DNA from: Gemmatimonadota bacterium
GTDB taxonomy: Bacteria; Gemmatimonadota; Gemmatimonadetes; Gemmatimonadales; GWC2-71-9
Direction of reading: 5' to 3'
Assembly: GCA_016199245.1 (NCBI GenBank)
Contig: JACQHC010000108.1
Coordinates: forward strand, 1 to 46,496
Length of the DNA: 46,496 nt
The notes beneath the pieces are model-generated. The model was not told the DNA's origin. It saw only the letters and a program-made list of their open reading frames with translations, and did not search any database. A program made the translations under genes and the position numbers. This document shows positions 33,671 to 42,300 of the stretch, one piece after another; within the stretch, counting starts at the first letter, position 1; each line of letters starts with the position of its first letter.

Positions 33671-33706
33671 CGGTGTCGGTGACCCACGGTCACCGCGTCA
33701 ACACCG
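33671..33706 (-). other. Nested stem-loop between the DUF2232 gene and rplI
   Basis: In the 73-base gap CGGTGACC pairs with GGTCACCG (33677-33684 with 33688-33695, three-base loop), and an outer CGGTGT/ACACCG stem (33671-33676 with 33701-33706) brackets it. It could be an internal terminator/attenuator or a processing site that lets rplI be expressed differently from the membrane protein. There is no U-tract, so an ordinary intrinsic terminator is unlikely. Confidence 0.5.
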
Positions 33707-33716
33707 GACACGCTGA

Positions 33717-34685
33717 TCAGCGCGCCGGCGGGCCGTTCCTGGCCCAGCGGCGCCGGAGATCCAGGCCGGCATCCACGACCCCCAGGACGATGGCACCGGC
33801 CACGACCGCCGGCAAGATGAACACCACTGCGAGGGCGGCCAGGACCGCCGTCCCCGCGCCGGCCCCGCCCGCCGCCGTGAGCCCGAACACGGCGACGGCC
33901 GTGCCGCGGAGCGCATACAGCGCGCCCGTAACGATGAGCAGGTTGGCCGCGGCGAGCTTGGCGGCCGCGAGCCGGGGCACGAGCACCACGGTCAGCGCCG
34001 CCACGGCGAGCCAGCCGATGTGCTCGGTGAACCGGAAGTCGCGGAACCTGCCGACCGGCGCCGCCATCGGGTGTTTGACCACGCGGTGGTACACGGTCCA
34101 TGCCAGTACCAGGCCGGCCATCAGCTGGAGCGCCACGACCGCGGCGTAATGGTCGGCGAGAAAACGGATGCTCGCGTCCAACCAGCCCTCCAGGTCCGCC
34201 GCGGCGGCGCCGCCCGCCGCGTCCCCTGAGATGGTCAGCCAGAATCGGGCAAGGACCATGCGTACGGCGAAGCCCGTGCGACGCGCCACCCAAAAGCGGA
34301 CGTCCTCCCACGCCCAGGGTCCCGCGACGAACATCGCGGCGAGGGCCAGGGCGGCCGTCCCTGCCGACAGCACGGTTCGATGCGTGACCGAGGCCTTGGT
34401 GTAGCGCGACGCCAGCACGAAGGTAGCCGTGGCGATCACCGCGGCCGCCCGCGTCGTTTGCTCGGCAATGGCCCCCGCCTGGAGCAGCCACCAGAGGCTG
34501 AACCCCGCCGTGAGCCCGGCCGCCACCACTTCGCCGCGAGTGCGGGGGCGTGACACCAGCGCCAGGGCCGCGAGCGGCAGGGTCGCGAGCCCGATCGGGG
34601 CGAGCAGGGCGAACGCCACAGCGGCGAACACCACGCGCCCGAGCCGGCCCTGCGGTGAGGGCCCCTGCTCGGACGGCGTCATCAC
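33717..34685 (-). CDS. DUF2232 (YybS-like) integral membrane protein
   Basis: A 322-residue polytopic membrane protein with about eight or nine hydrophobic helices (for example VVFAAVAFALLAPIGLATL, AALALAAMFVAG, AAVVALQLMAGLVLAWTVY, WLAVAALTVVLVP, AVLAALAVVFILPAVVAGAI). Low sequence identity is typical of this family; the call rests on topology plus its place between rpsR and rplI, where DUF2232 genes recur. It starts GTG 34685 or ATG 34682, two to five bases after the rpsR stop. Function is unknown in the family as a whole. Confidence 0.7.
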   Translation of the reverse strand: MMTPSEQGPSPQGRLGRVVFAAVAFALLAPIGLATLPLAALALVSRPRTRGEVVAAGLTAGFSLWWLLQAGAIAEQTTRAAAVIATATFVLASRYTKASVTHRTVLSAGTAALALAAMFVAGPWAWEDVRFWVARRTGFAVRMVLARFWLTISGDAAGGAAAADLEGWLDASIRFLADHYAAVVALQLMAGLVLAWTVYHRVVKHPMAAPVGRFRDFRFTEHIGWLAVAALTVVLVPRLAAAKLAAANLLIVTGALYALRGTAVAVFGLTAAGGAGAGTAVLAALAVVFILPAVVAGAIVLGVVDAGLDLRRRWARNGPPAR

Positions 34686-34686
34686 G

Positions 34687-34908
34687 TCAGCGAACGTAGC
34701 CGCGGATGTACGGGATCAGGGCCGCCTGCCGCGCCCGTTTGATGGCGCGCGTGATCTGCCGCTGGTGCCGGGCGCAGGTCCCCGTGAGCCGGGCGGGCAG
34801 GATCTTGCCCCGCTCGGACGTGAAGCGGGCGAGGGTGCGCTCGTCCTTGAAGTCCACGACCCGTACGCCCATCTCGCAGATCGCGCACGACTTGCTGGGC
34901 CGTTTCAT
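34687..34908 (-). CDS. rpsR: 30S ribosomal protein S18
   Basis: A 73-residue bS18 with [37 protein letters not shown], and the core [22 protein letters not shown]. Two Cys in CAIC and one in GTC resemble the zinc-type (C+) version, although the fourth ligand appears to be His in ARHQ. It overlaps rpsF by four bases (ATGA), as expected for the S6-S18 pair, which bind the ribosome platform together. Confidence 0.96.
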   Translation of the reverse strand: MKRPSKSCAICEMGVRVVDFKDERTLARFTSERGKILPARLTGTCARHQRQITRAIKRARQAALIPYIRGYVR

Positions 34909-35270
34909 TCGTCCACGTCCTCGGTGCGCAGGTCTTCGGCGCTGTCGTCGTCTACTTTCATCGTCGCCGGCATCGCGCCCTCGTCGATCACCAACATGTG
35001 GCGCAATACGCTCTCGTCCAGCCGGATCGCCCGCTCGAACTCGGGTAGCGTCGTGGGATCGGTGTCGTATTTGGCGACCACGTAGTAACCGGTGTCCCAG
35101 CGCTTGATGGGGTAGGCCAGCGTCCGCTTTCCCCAGTGCTCAAGGGAGCGGATCATCTCGCCGTCGGCCGAAGGTTTGAGCAGCGCGTGGAACCGCTGCA
35201 GGTGTTCGTTCACCTGCGCCTCGTCGAGCGCGCTATCGAAGATGTACACCACCTCGTACTTGCGAGTCAT
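34905..35270 (-). CDS. rpsF: 30S ribosomal protein S6
   Basis: A 121-residue bS6. It opens [20 protein letters not shown] and continues [25 protein letters not shown] and [17 protein letters not shown], with an acidic C-terminal tail ([15 protein letters not shown]). The ATG follows AAAGGATGG. It is the first gene after a 332-base gap and probably has its own promoter and leader there. S6 and S18 together bind and repress their own leader in several bacteria; a short GC-rich hairpin at 35298-35316 is a candidate for that site. Confidence 0.97.
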   Translation of the reverse strand: MTRKYEVVYIFDSALDEAQVNEHLQRFHALLKPSADGEMIRSLEHWGKRTLAYPIKRWDTGYYVVAKYDTDPTTLPEFERAIRLDESVLRHMLVIDEGAMPATMKVDDDSAEDLRTEDVDE

Positions 35271-35297
35271 GCCACCATCCTTTGGTCTGAAGCGACC

Positions 35298-35316
35298 CCG
35301 GCCCGGTGCCGGCCGG
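35298..35316 (-). promoter_or_regulatory. Leader hairpin before rpsF, candidate S6:S18 autoregulatory site
   Basis: On the minus strand CCGGCC and GGCCGG form a six-base stem around the loop GGCACCG, about 28 bases before the rpsF ATG. Known S6:S18 leader motifs contain an unpaired CCG, which this loop also has, but the match is short and I cannot verify the rest of the motif. Upstream TTGTTC and TACTCC with a 17-base spacer are a weak promoter possibility. Confidence 0.28.
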
Positions 35317-35411
35317 AGTAGGAGGTATGTCGACAGCGAACAAGGCTAGCGGGTCAGGGGGCGAATGTCCAATCGCCGTCGCGGGTCACGGTGTGCTGGC
35401 AGTGCGGTCGC

Positions 35412-35586
35412 GCGGACGCTGAACGACGAGGGCATGCCGACGCGTCCCTCCAGGCGCCGCAGTACCGGCGGACTCGACGCCCTGCCGGTCGGCACCGCTG
35501 AGAGGCCTGGGTCAGGCGCCGTGACCGCCGGTACTGGACGCGCCCTTCGGGACACATCGGCATGCCGCTCGTCGTTCAGCGTCTGC
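35412..35586. repeat. Long imperfect inverted repeat between ychF and rpsF
   Basis: Most of the 332-base gene-free gap 35271-35602 is one large palindrome. 35414-35440 pairs with 35557-35583 at nearly every position (one base missing on the left). After some unpaired sequence, CAGTACCGGCGG (35460-35471) matches its exact complement CCGCCGGTACTG (35524-35535), with weaker complementarity inside. The folded form would be a rod of about 175 bases starting 17 bases after the ychF stop in transcription order. It is unlike the tandem-unit hairpins. It may be a MITE-like relic, a processing or terminator structure, or a small RNA. Short ORFs across it are mirror-image artefacts. Confidence 0.75.
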
Positions 35587-35602
35587 CGGCCCTTCCTGAC
35601 CG

Positions 35603-36703
35603 TCAAACGTTGAACCGGAACAGCAACACGTCCCCGTCCCGCACGCGGTACTCCCGTCCCTCGCTCCGCACGTGTCCCCGGTCTCGGGCGACCTTGTACG
35701 AGCCGGCGGCCACGAAGTCTTCCCAGGAGATCGTTTCCGCCCGAATAAAGCCGCGCTGGAAGTCTGAGTGGATCTCGCCCGCCGCGTCGAAGGCCGTGGT
35801 GCCGTGATGGATGGTCCAGGCCCGCACTTCCTTGTCACCCACGGTGAAGAACGTCTCGAGCCCGAGCAGTCGATATCCGGCGTGGATGAGCCGCTCCAGC
35901 CCGGACTCGGCGAGCCCCACGCTCGCCAGGAATTCGGCCCGCTCCGGGCCGGCCAGCTCGGCCAGTTCGGCCTCGAACCGCGCCGAGAAAACGACGACCT
36001 CCGCCTCTTCGTGGTGCCGCCGCACGGCGGCCGACAGTCGCTCCACCAGGGGGGCGTCCGGCCGGGTAACGTCGGCCTCCGACACGTTCGCCGCATAGAG
36101 GATGGGCTTGGCGGTGAGCAGTCCCAGCCGCCGCAGCGCGCGGACGCTCGCTTCGTCCTCACCGGCTTCCCGCGCACCTCGTCCCTCCTCCAGCTCCCGG
36201 GTTACCCGCTCCAGCAGCGTCACCTCGGTGTGGGCGGCCTCGTCGCCCGTGCGGGCCGTCTTGCGCGCCTTCTCCAGGCGCCGCTCCACCACCGCCAGGT
36301 CCGCGAGCGCGAGCTCGCTCGTGATCACGTCATGGTCCCGCTCCGGATCCACGTCCCCCGTGACGTGGGTGACGTCCGGGTCGTCGAAGCACCGCACCAC
36401 GTGGACGATCGCGTCCACCTCGCGTATGTGGGACAGGAACTGGTTGCCGAGCCCCTCGCCGCGGCTCGCTCCCTCCACCAGGCCGGCGATGTCGACGAAT
36501 TCGACGAAGGCCGGCGTGAGTTTCGGCGGACGCACCACCGCCCCCAGGCGATCGAGTCGAGGGTCGGGCACCCCCACGACGCCGATGTTGGGATCTACCG
36601 TGCAGAACGGGTAGTTGTCGGCGGCGGCCCGGGCGTTGGTGAGGGCGTTGAACAGCGTGGACTTACCGACGTTCGGCAGTCCCACGATTCCCAGGCGCAG
36701 CAT
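35603..36703 (-). CDS. ychF: Redox-regulated ribosome-binding ATPase/GTPase YchF (OLA1 family)
   Basis: A 366-residue Obg-related P-loop protein that prefers ATP and binds ribosomes. It has MLRLGIVGLPNVGKSTLFNALT (Walker A), DNYPFCTVDPNIGVV, FVDIAGLVEGASRGEGLGNQFL (G3), a coiled-coil insert (about 130-200), and YAANVSEADV at the G4 position, which differs from a standard NKxD as is normal for this family. The C-terminal TGS domain has TFFTVGDKEVRAWTI, FDAAGEIHSDFQRGFIRAE and VRDGDVLLFRFNV. It lies in the widespread prs-rplY-pth-ychF order. Confidence 0.97.
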   Translation of the reverse strand: MLRLGIVGLPNVGKSTLFNALTNARAAADNYPFCTVDPNIGVVGVPDPRLDRLGAVVRPPKLTPAFVEFVDIAGLVEGASRGEGLGNQFLSHIREVDAIVHVVRCFDDPDVTHVTGDVDPERDHDVITSELALADLAVVERRLEKARKTARTGDEAAHTEVTLLERVTRELEEGRGAREAGEDEASVRALRRLGLLTAKPILYAANVSEADVTRPDAPLVERLSAAVRRHHEEAEVVVFSARFEAELAELAGPERAEFLASVGLAESGLERLIHAGYRLLGLETFFTVGDKEVRAWTIHHGTTAFDAAGEIHSDFQRGFIRAETISWEDFVAAGSYKVARDRGHVRSEGREYRVRDGDVLLFRFNV

Positions 36704-36706
36704 GGG

Positions 36707-37288
36707 TCAGCCGGTGAGGCGTGGGCGGCGGTTGAAGCGGTTCATGGCGACTTCGATGCCCTCGGTCACCCAGCACGTGACCGCGTCGCACAGGGCGGGC
36801 AGGAGATCGCGCAGCGCCGCCAGCTCTTCGCCGGTGAACTCCTCGAGCACGTAGTCTTCCATGAGCTGCGTCGCCGGCTGCGGGCCGACGCCGATCCGCA
36901 GCCGCGCGTACTCGCGCGACCCCACGGCCGTCTCGACGCTCTCCAGTCCGCGGTGCCCGCCGTTCGACCCGCGGGCGCGCAACCGATACGTGCCGAGCGG
37001 GAGTGCCGCCTCGTCCACGAGGATCAGGAGATCGCGACGGGCGTCGAACTCGGGGTCGGCCACGAGGTGGCGCACCGCCCCCCCGCTCCGATTCATGAAC
37101 GTCTGGGGTTTGAGCAGCTGGACGGGCGTGCCGTCCACTGTCCCCCGGCTGACCCGGGCCGGGCCGCTCCGGCGGAACGCGCCGAAGTCCCATGCTGCGG
37201 CCAGCGCGTCCGCCAGCACGAAGCCGGCGTTGTGGCGGGTGCGCGCGTACTCCGGTCCGGGATTCCCGAGCCCGACGACCGCGCGCAG
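36707..37288 (-). CDS. pth: Peptidyl-tRNA hydrolase, probable CTG start
   Basis: Pth frees tRNA from prematurely released peptidyl-tRNA. The conserved N-terminus (RAVVGLGNPGPEYARTRHNAGF, with the catalytic His in RTRHNAGF) lies upstream of the first standard start (GTG 37219), so that start would delete the active site. Between the in-frame rplY stop TAA (37294-37292) and this region there is no ATG, GTG or TTG; the only sensible start is CTG at 37288, eight bases after GAGG in the last rplY codons. From there the protein has 193 residues, the normal length, with PQTFMNRSGGAV, DEAALPLGTYRLRARGSNGGHRGL and YARLRIGVG. The gene starts three bases after rplY and stops three bases before ychF. Confidence 0.93.
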   Translation of the reverse strand: MRAVVGLGNPGPEYARTRHNAGFVLADALAAAWDFGAFRRSGPARVSRGTVDGTPVQLLKPQTFMNRSGGAVRHLVADPEFDARRDLLILVDEAALPLGTYRLRARGSNGGHRGLESVETAVGSREYARLRIGVGPQPATQLMEDYVLEEFTGEELAALRDLLPALCDAVTCWVTEGIEVAMNRFNRRPRLTG

Positions 37289-37291
37289 GGC

Positions 37292-37972
37292 TTATTCCTC
37301 GGCTTTCTCGGCCTCGCCCTCGCCTTCGGCCTCTTCGCCCTCGGCGCGCGGTTTGCGGATGAGCTCGGGCTCGGCGATTTCCTCGGCGGGCGCGGCCACG
37401 GGCGGCGCCTCCTCGAGACGCGGCGGCACCACGGTGCACAGCGTAGCGTCGGGGTCCGACAGCACTGTTGCGTCGGCGATCGGGATGTCCCGCACGTGCA
37501 GCGACTTGCCGATGTTCAAGTGAGTCACGTCCACCTCGAAGTACTCCGGAATCCGCTCCGGCAGCACCTCGATCTGGATCGTCCGCATGATCTGGTCCAG
37601 CACGCCACCGGCGTTGCGCACGCCCTCCGGGGAGCCGACCAGATGGACCGGTACCTCGACCTTGATCTTCTCGCCCGCGTGGATCTCGAAGAAGTCCACG
37701 TGCATGATCGCCGCGCGCAGGGGATGGCGCTGGATTTCGCGGATCAGGGTCTTCACGGTCGAGCCGTCGATCGTGAGATCGACCAGCGTGCTCCCCACGC
37801 CGTGACCGATGAGCGCCCGCTCCAGGTCGAACGCCGACAGCGAGAGTGCGTCCGTGGAACGGCCGTGGCCGTAGAGCACGGCCGGCACGCGTCCCGCGAG
37901 CCTGAGCTTGCGCGCGACGCCCTTGCCCGTTCCGGTGCGGCGCTCGGCGCTGATGGAAATCGTGGATGTCAT
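37292..37972 (-). CDS. rplY: 50S ribosomal protein L25/general stress protein Ctc
   Basis: A 226-residue long-form bL25. The N-terminal 5S rRNA-binding domain (about 1-95) begins MTSTISISAERRTGTGKGVA and includes RKLRLAGRVPAVLYG and HPLRAAIMHVDFFE; the TL5-type C-terminal domain (about 96-185) has VPVHLVGSPEGVRNAGGVLDQ and HLNIGKSLHVRDI. An acidic tail (EEAEGEGEAEKAEE) ends the chain. The last codons (GAG GAA TAA) contain the ribosome binding site for pth, so the two are probably translationally linked. Confidence 0.96.
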   Translation of the reverse strand: MTSTISISAERRTGTGKGVARKLRLAGRVPAVLYGHGRSTDALSLSAFDLERALIGHGVGSTLVDLTIDGSTVKTLIREIQRHPLRAAIMHVDFFEIHAGEKIKVEVPVHLVGSPEGVRNAGGVLDQIMRTIQIEVLPERIPEYFEVDVTHLNIGKSLHVRDIPIADATVLSDPDATLCTVVPPRLEEAPPVAAPAEEIAEPELIRKPRAEGEEAEGEGEAEKAEE

Positions 37973-38000
37973 GTGTCAAACCCCCGTCGCCGGTGCGGCC

Positions 38001-39062
38001 TTACGCCTTCGCCCGGCGGGCGTCTCGTTCCTGTTCGTGAACCGATTCTGCCGTCGCATCGTGTTCCGCCTTGCGGCCCTTCCGCCGGCCGGGCGTGTCG
38101 GCCGCCGCCTCGTCAAACAACGAGCTGACCGACCGATCGCTGTGCGTGTTCCGGATGGCCTGAGCCAGGAGCGGCGCGATGGACAACACCGTCAGCCGAT
38201 CGAACCGCCGGTCGTCCGGAATCCGGACCGTGTTGGATACCACGACCTCGGTGATGGGCGCGGCGGCCAGCCGCTCGACGGCCGGCCCGGAGAGCAAGGC
38301 GTGCGAGGCGCAGCAATACACCTCGCGCGCCCCGAGTCGCTTCAGCGCCTTCGCCGACTCCGTGATCGTGCCGCCCGTGTCGATCATGTCGTCGACCACC
38401 AGGCAATCCCGGCCTTCCACTTCGCCCACCACGTTCACCACTTCCGCCACGTTGGCCGAGGGCCGCCGCTTGTCGATGATCGCGAACCCGGCGTCGAGCC
38501 GCCGCGCGAACCCACGCGCCATCTTGGCGCTGCCCACGTCCGGGGCCACGATGACCGCATCCTTGAGCCCCTTCTGCCGGAAATGCTGGGTGAACACTGG
38601 CGCGCAATACAGGTGGTCTACCGGGATGTCGAAGAAGCCCTGTAACTGATGCTGGTGGAAGTCCAGCCCCAGGACGCGCTCGGCCCCCGCCGACTCCACT
38701 AGGTTGGCCATCAACTTGGCGCTGATCGCCACGCGCGGCTGGTCCTTCCGGTCCTGCCGGGCGTAGCCGAAATACGGAATCACCGCCGTAATTCGGGCCG
38801 CGCTCGCCCGCTTCGCCGCGTCGATCAGCAGCAGCAGCTCCAGGATGTTGTCCCCGGGCGGGTTCGTCGGCTGCACGATGAACACATCCTGGCCGCGCAC
38901 GTTCTCGTCGAACTTGACGAAGATCTCCCCATCCGCGAACCGCCGGATCGTGACGGCGCACAGGGGCTGGCCCAACTGCTCGCTGATGCCTTCCGCTAGG
39001 GGACGGTTAGCCGTCCCGGAGACGAGAAGCATGCGCGTGCGCGCGAGGGAGATATCCGCCAT
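38001..39062 (-). CDS. prs: Ribose-phosphate pyrophosphokinase (PRPP synthase)
   Basis: A 353-residue enzyme that makes PRPP from ribose 5-phosphate and ATP for nucleotide, His and Trp synthesis. It has RRFADGEIFVKFDENVRGQDVF, FIVQPTNPPGDNILELLLL, IPYFGYARQDRKD (ATP/flexible loop), LDFHQHQLQGFFDIPVDHL, APDVGSAKMARGFA, and the PRPP-binding VVDDMIDTGGTI. The C-terminal 35 residues (FDEAAADTPGRRKGRKAEHD onward) are a charged extension past the normal end of about 318. The ATG at 39062 is used because homology begins with MLLVSGTANRPLAEG; the ORF could extend to 39149. It is the first gene of the long minus-strand block. Confidence 0.96.
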   Translation of the reverse strand: MADISLARTRMLLVSGTANRPLAEGISEQLGQPLCAVTIRRFADGEIFVKFDENVRGQDVFIVQPTNPPGDNILELLLLIDAAKRASAARITAVIPYFGYARQDRKDQPRVAISAKLMANLVESAGAERVLGLDFHQHQLQGFFDIPVDHLYCAPVFTQHFRQKGLKDAVIVAPDVGSAKMARGFARRLDAGFAIIDKRRPSANVAEVVNVVGEVEGRDCLVVDDMIDTGGTITESAKALKRLGAREVYCCASHALLSGPAVERLAAAPITEVVVSNTVRIPDDRRFDRLTVLSIAPLLAQAIRNTHSDRSVSSLFDEAAADTPGRRKGRKAEHDATAESVHEQERDARRAKA

Positions 39063-39313
39063 CGGTCCGTGCTCTGAAAAGCCATACAAAATAGCGGACG
39101 CGCAGGCCGGTTGGTAGCGGCGCCTCCAAAACCTCAAGCAGGTCGACACTGGCCCGCGGCCTCCCGCTGGTTGGAACCCGTCGGGCTGCCTGCCAGCCGG
39201 AGTATGCGGGGGCCGCTGGCCGGTTCGGGGTCTGGCGCCTCCCCGACCCCGGGCGGTACGCTTGTCACCGCATTGACCGCTTCCTCGTTGGCACCGTTTT
39301 CGGAGTTGCTACC
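39063..39313. promoter_or_regulatory. Divergent intergenic region between prs and the BNR/VPS10-like gene
   Basis: A 251-base gap with no gene and no convincing tRNA on either strand. For prs, an A/T-rich island (39081-39095) offers TATTTT as a -10 box on the minus strand, without a good -35. For the plus-strand gene a GGAG site lies eight bases before the ATG. The middle holds an imperfect inverted repeat (39151-39167 with 39206-39221) and a CGGGGTC/GACCCCG hairpin (39226-39249). Confidence 0.35.
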
Positions 39314-42300
39314 ATGACACACCTCGGCCCCCCTGTCAGCCGCGGCGCCCTCGCGGCGCTCACGCTGCTTTGCGCCGCCGGACTGCGTGCGCAACAACCC
39401 GCCGCCCCGGCCCAGCAGCCGGAAGCGGCGGCCCTCAAAGCCCTAGAGTGGCGCTCGATCGGTCCCGCGAACATGGGCGGGCGCGTGAGCGCCATCGCCG
39501 GCGTGCCCGGCAATCGTGACACGTTCTACGTGGGCGGCGCCGACGGCGGCGTGTTCAAGACCACGAACGGGGGCACGACATTCGAGGCCCAATTCACGGA
39601 TCAGGCCGTGTATTCGGTGGGCGCCCTGACCGTGGCGCCGTCGGACCACAACGTGTTGTGGCTCGGCAGCGGCGAGGGCGATCCGCGGAACTCGGCCTCC
39701 TTCGGCAACGGCGTGTACCGCTCGACGGACGGCGGGAAGAGCTGGACCCACCTGGGGCTCGACAACACCGAGCGGATCAAGCGGATCGAGGTGGACCCGC
39801 GGGACCCAGACGTTGCCTACGTCTGCGCCCTGGGTCACGCGTGGGGCGGCAACGACGAGCGCGGCGTGTTCCGCACGACGGACGGAGGCAAGACGTGGCA
39901 GAAAGTGCTGTTCGTGGACCGGGACACCGGCTGCTCCGACATCGCCATGGATGCCGCCAACCCGCGCGTACTCTACGCGGGCATGTGGACGTTCCGGCGC
40001 CGCCCCTGGCGATTCGACGACAGCGGGGAAAAGACGGCGCTGCACCGGACCACGGACGGCGGCGCGACCTGGACGAAGCTCACCAACGGCCTGCCGAAGG
40101 GTCCCATGGCCCGGATCGGCGTCGCGACGTCCCGGAGCCACCCCGCCACGGCCTACCTGGTGACGGAGACCAAGACGGAAGGCGTGCTGTTCCGCTCGGA
40201 CGACCGCGGGGAGTCGTGGCGCAAGGTGCACGACGATCCGAACATCAACTTCCGCCCGTTCTACTACAGCGACATCCGCGTGGATCCCAACGACCCGAAC
40301 ACCGTGTGGTCCCTGTCGGGCGGGCTGTATAAGTCCACCGATGGCGGCGCCACGTTCCGCAGCGTCGGCCGCGGGGTGCACGGCGACCACCAGGCCATGT
40401 GGATTGATCCCATGAACTCGGACCGCGTGCTCTCCGGCTCGGACGGCGGATACCAGGTGTCGTATGACGGCGGCACGAACTGGGAGGTCATCAACAACGT
40501 CGTGCTGTCACAGTTCTACCACGTGTTCTACGACATGCGGGCCCCGTACTACGTGTGCGGCGGCTTGCAGGACAACGGCAACTGGTGCGGGCCGAGCGCC
40601 GTTCCGTATTCCGAGGGGATTCGCAAGGACGACTGGTTCACCGTGAGCGGAGGTGACGGGTTCTACGCCGTGCCGATTCCCACCGAGCCCCACCTGGTGT
40701 ATTCGAACTCGCAGGGCGGGAACATCGTGCTGACGGACACGCGTACCGGCGCGAGCCGCAGCCTCCACCCATATCCCAACCGCGTCGGCTCGGCGGGGGA
40801 CGGGATCGCCGAACACAAATACCGCTACAACTGGGACTCGCCGATCCATCTGTCGCCGCACGCCCCGGGCACGGTGTACTTCGGCGGCAACGTCCTGTTC
40901 AAGAGCACCAACTACGGCCAGTCCTGGGAGGCAATCAGTCCGGACCTGACCACCAACGACAAGAGCAAGCAGCAATCCTCGGGCGGCGCGATCTACGTGG
41001 ACAACACGGCGGCCGAGTTCCACTCCACGATCCTGACCATTGCCGAGTCGCCGGTGAGAGCGGGCGTGATCTGGGTGGGCACGGATGACGGGAACATCCA
41101 GGTCACGCAGGATGGTGGCCGAACCTGGGCCAACGTCGTGGGTAACATTCGCGGGCTGCCGCTCGCCTCCTGGGTCGCGCGCATCGAGGCGTCGCCGCAC
41201 GACGCGGGCACCGCATACGTCGCCGTGGATCGGCATCGGGACGACGATTTCACGCCCCACGTGTTCAAGACGGCGGACTACGGCAGGACCTGGACTTCGT
41301 TGCGCGGCAACCTTCCGTTGATGGGCTACGCGCAGGTGGTTCGCGAGGATCCCGTGGTGCGCAACCTGCTGTTCGTCGGGACCGAACTCGGCATCTTCGC
41401 CTCGTGGGACGGCGGCCAACGGTGGGCCTCGCTGCGTAACAACCTGCCGCCGGTGTCGGTGCGGGATATCAAAGTCCATCCGCGGGATCACGATCTGATC
41501 GTGGGAACGCACGGGCGCGGCGTGTTCATCCTGGACGACATCACGGCGCTGCGCCAGGTCGCTCAGGCCATGCAGGCCGACGCCTACCTGTTCGACGTGC
41601 GACCGGCGACCCGCTGGATGGTCTGGGGCAGGGACGCGTCGCTCGGCGCCAAGACGTTCGCCGCCGAAAACCCACCGTACGGGGCGTTGATTACCTACTA
41701 CGTGAAGACGGATCCGAAGGACCCGGTAGTCATCACGATCTCGGAGCGGGGCGGCCGGCCAATCCGCGAGCTGCGCCGGACGGACGTGAAGGCGGGCGTA
41801 AACCGGCTGGCCTGGGACCTCCGGTACGACGGACCGCGGCCCGCGCAAAGTCAGGGGCAACAAGCCGGTGGCGGGGGCGGGGGCGGAGGGTTCGGGGGCG
41901 CCGGAGTCACCGTGGTGCCCGGCGAGTACACCGTGACGCTGCGCGCGGCGGGGCGCGATCTCACGAAGTCGGTGCGGGTTGCGGCCGATCCGCGTGTCCA
42001 GGTGGCGCAGGCGGATTACGAAGCCCAGCTTGCTGCCGCGCTTGAGCTCAGGGACCTCGTCTCGCAGGTCAATCAGGTGATTGACCGGACGGAGGACCTG
42101 AAGAAGCAGTTGACCGGGCTGATCGAGAACCTGGGGAAGACGACCATGGCCGCGGCGGACGGCGGCAACGGGAGCAACGGGTCGTCCCGGGCGGACACCG
42201 CGCTGGTTGCGGCGACGCGCGCCGCCCTCCAGCGGGTGACGGACCTGCGCGCCAAGCTCACGCGGCCAATCCAAGGCCTGGGCTACCGCCAGTACCCACG

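Noticed and set aside
35346-35613. Small genes on both strands in the ychF-rpsF gap
   Set aside because: The translations mirror each other (TLNDE on both strands) because of the inverted repeat; no ribosome site and no family similarity.
39063-39313. A tRNA-Gln gene before prs, as found in some genomes
   Set aside because: GTTC-containing stretches are present, but no acceptor, anticodon and T-stem set can be folded on either strand.
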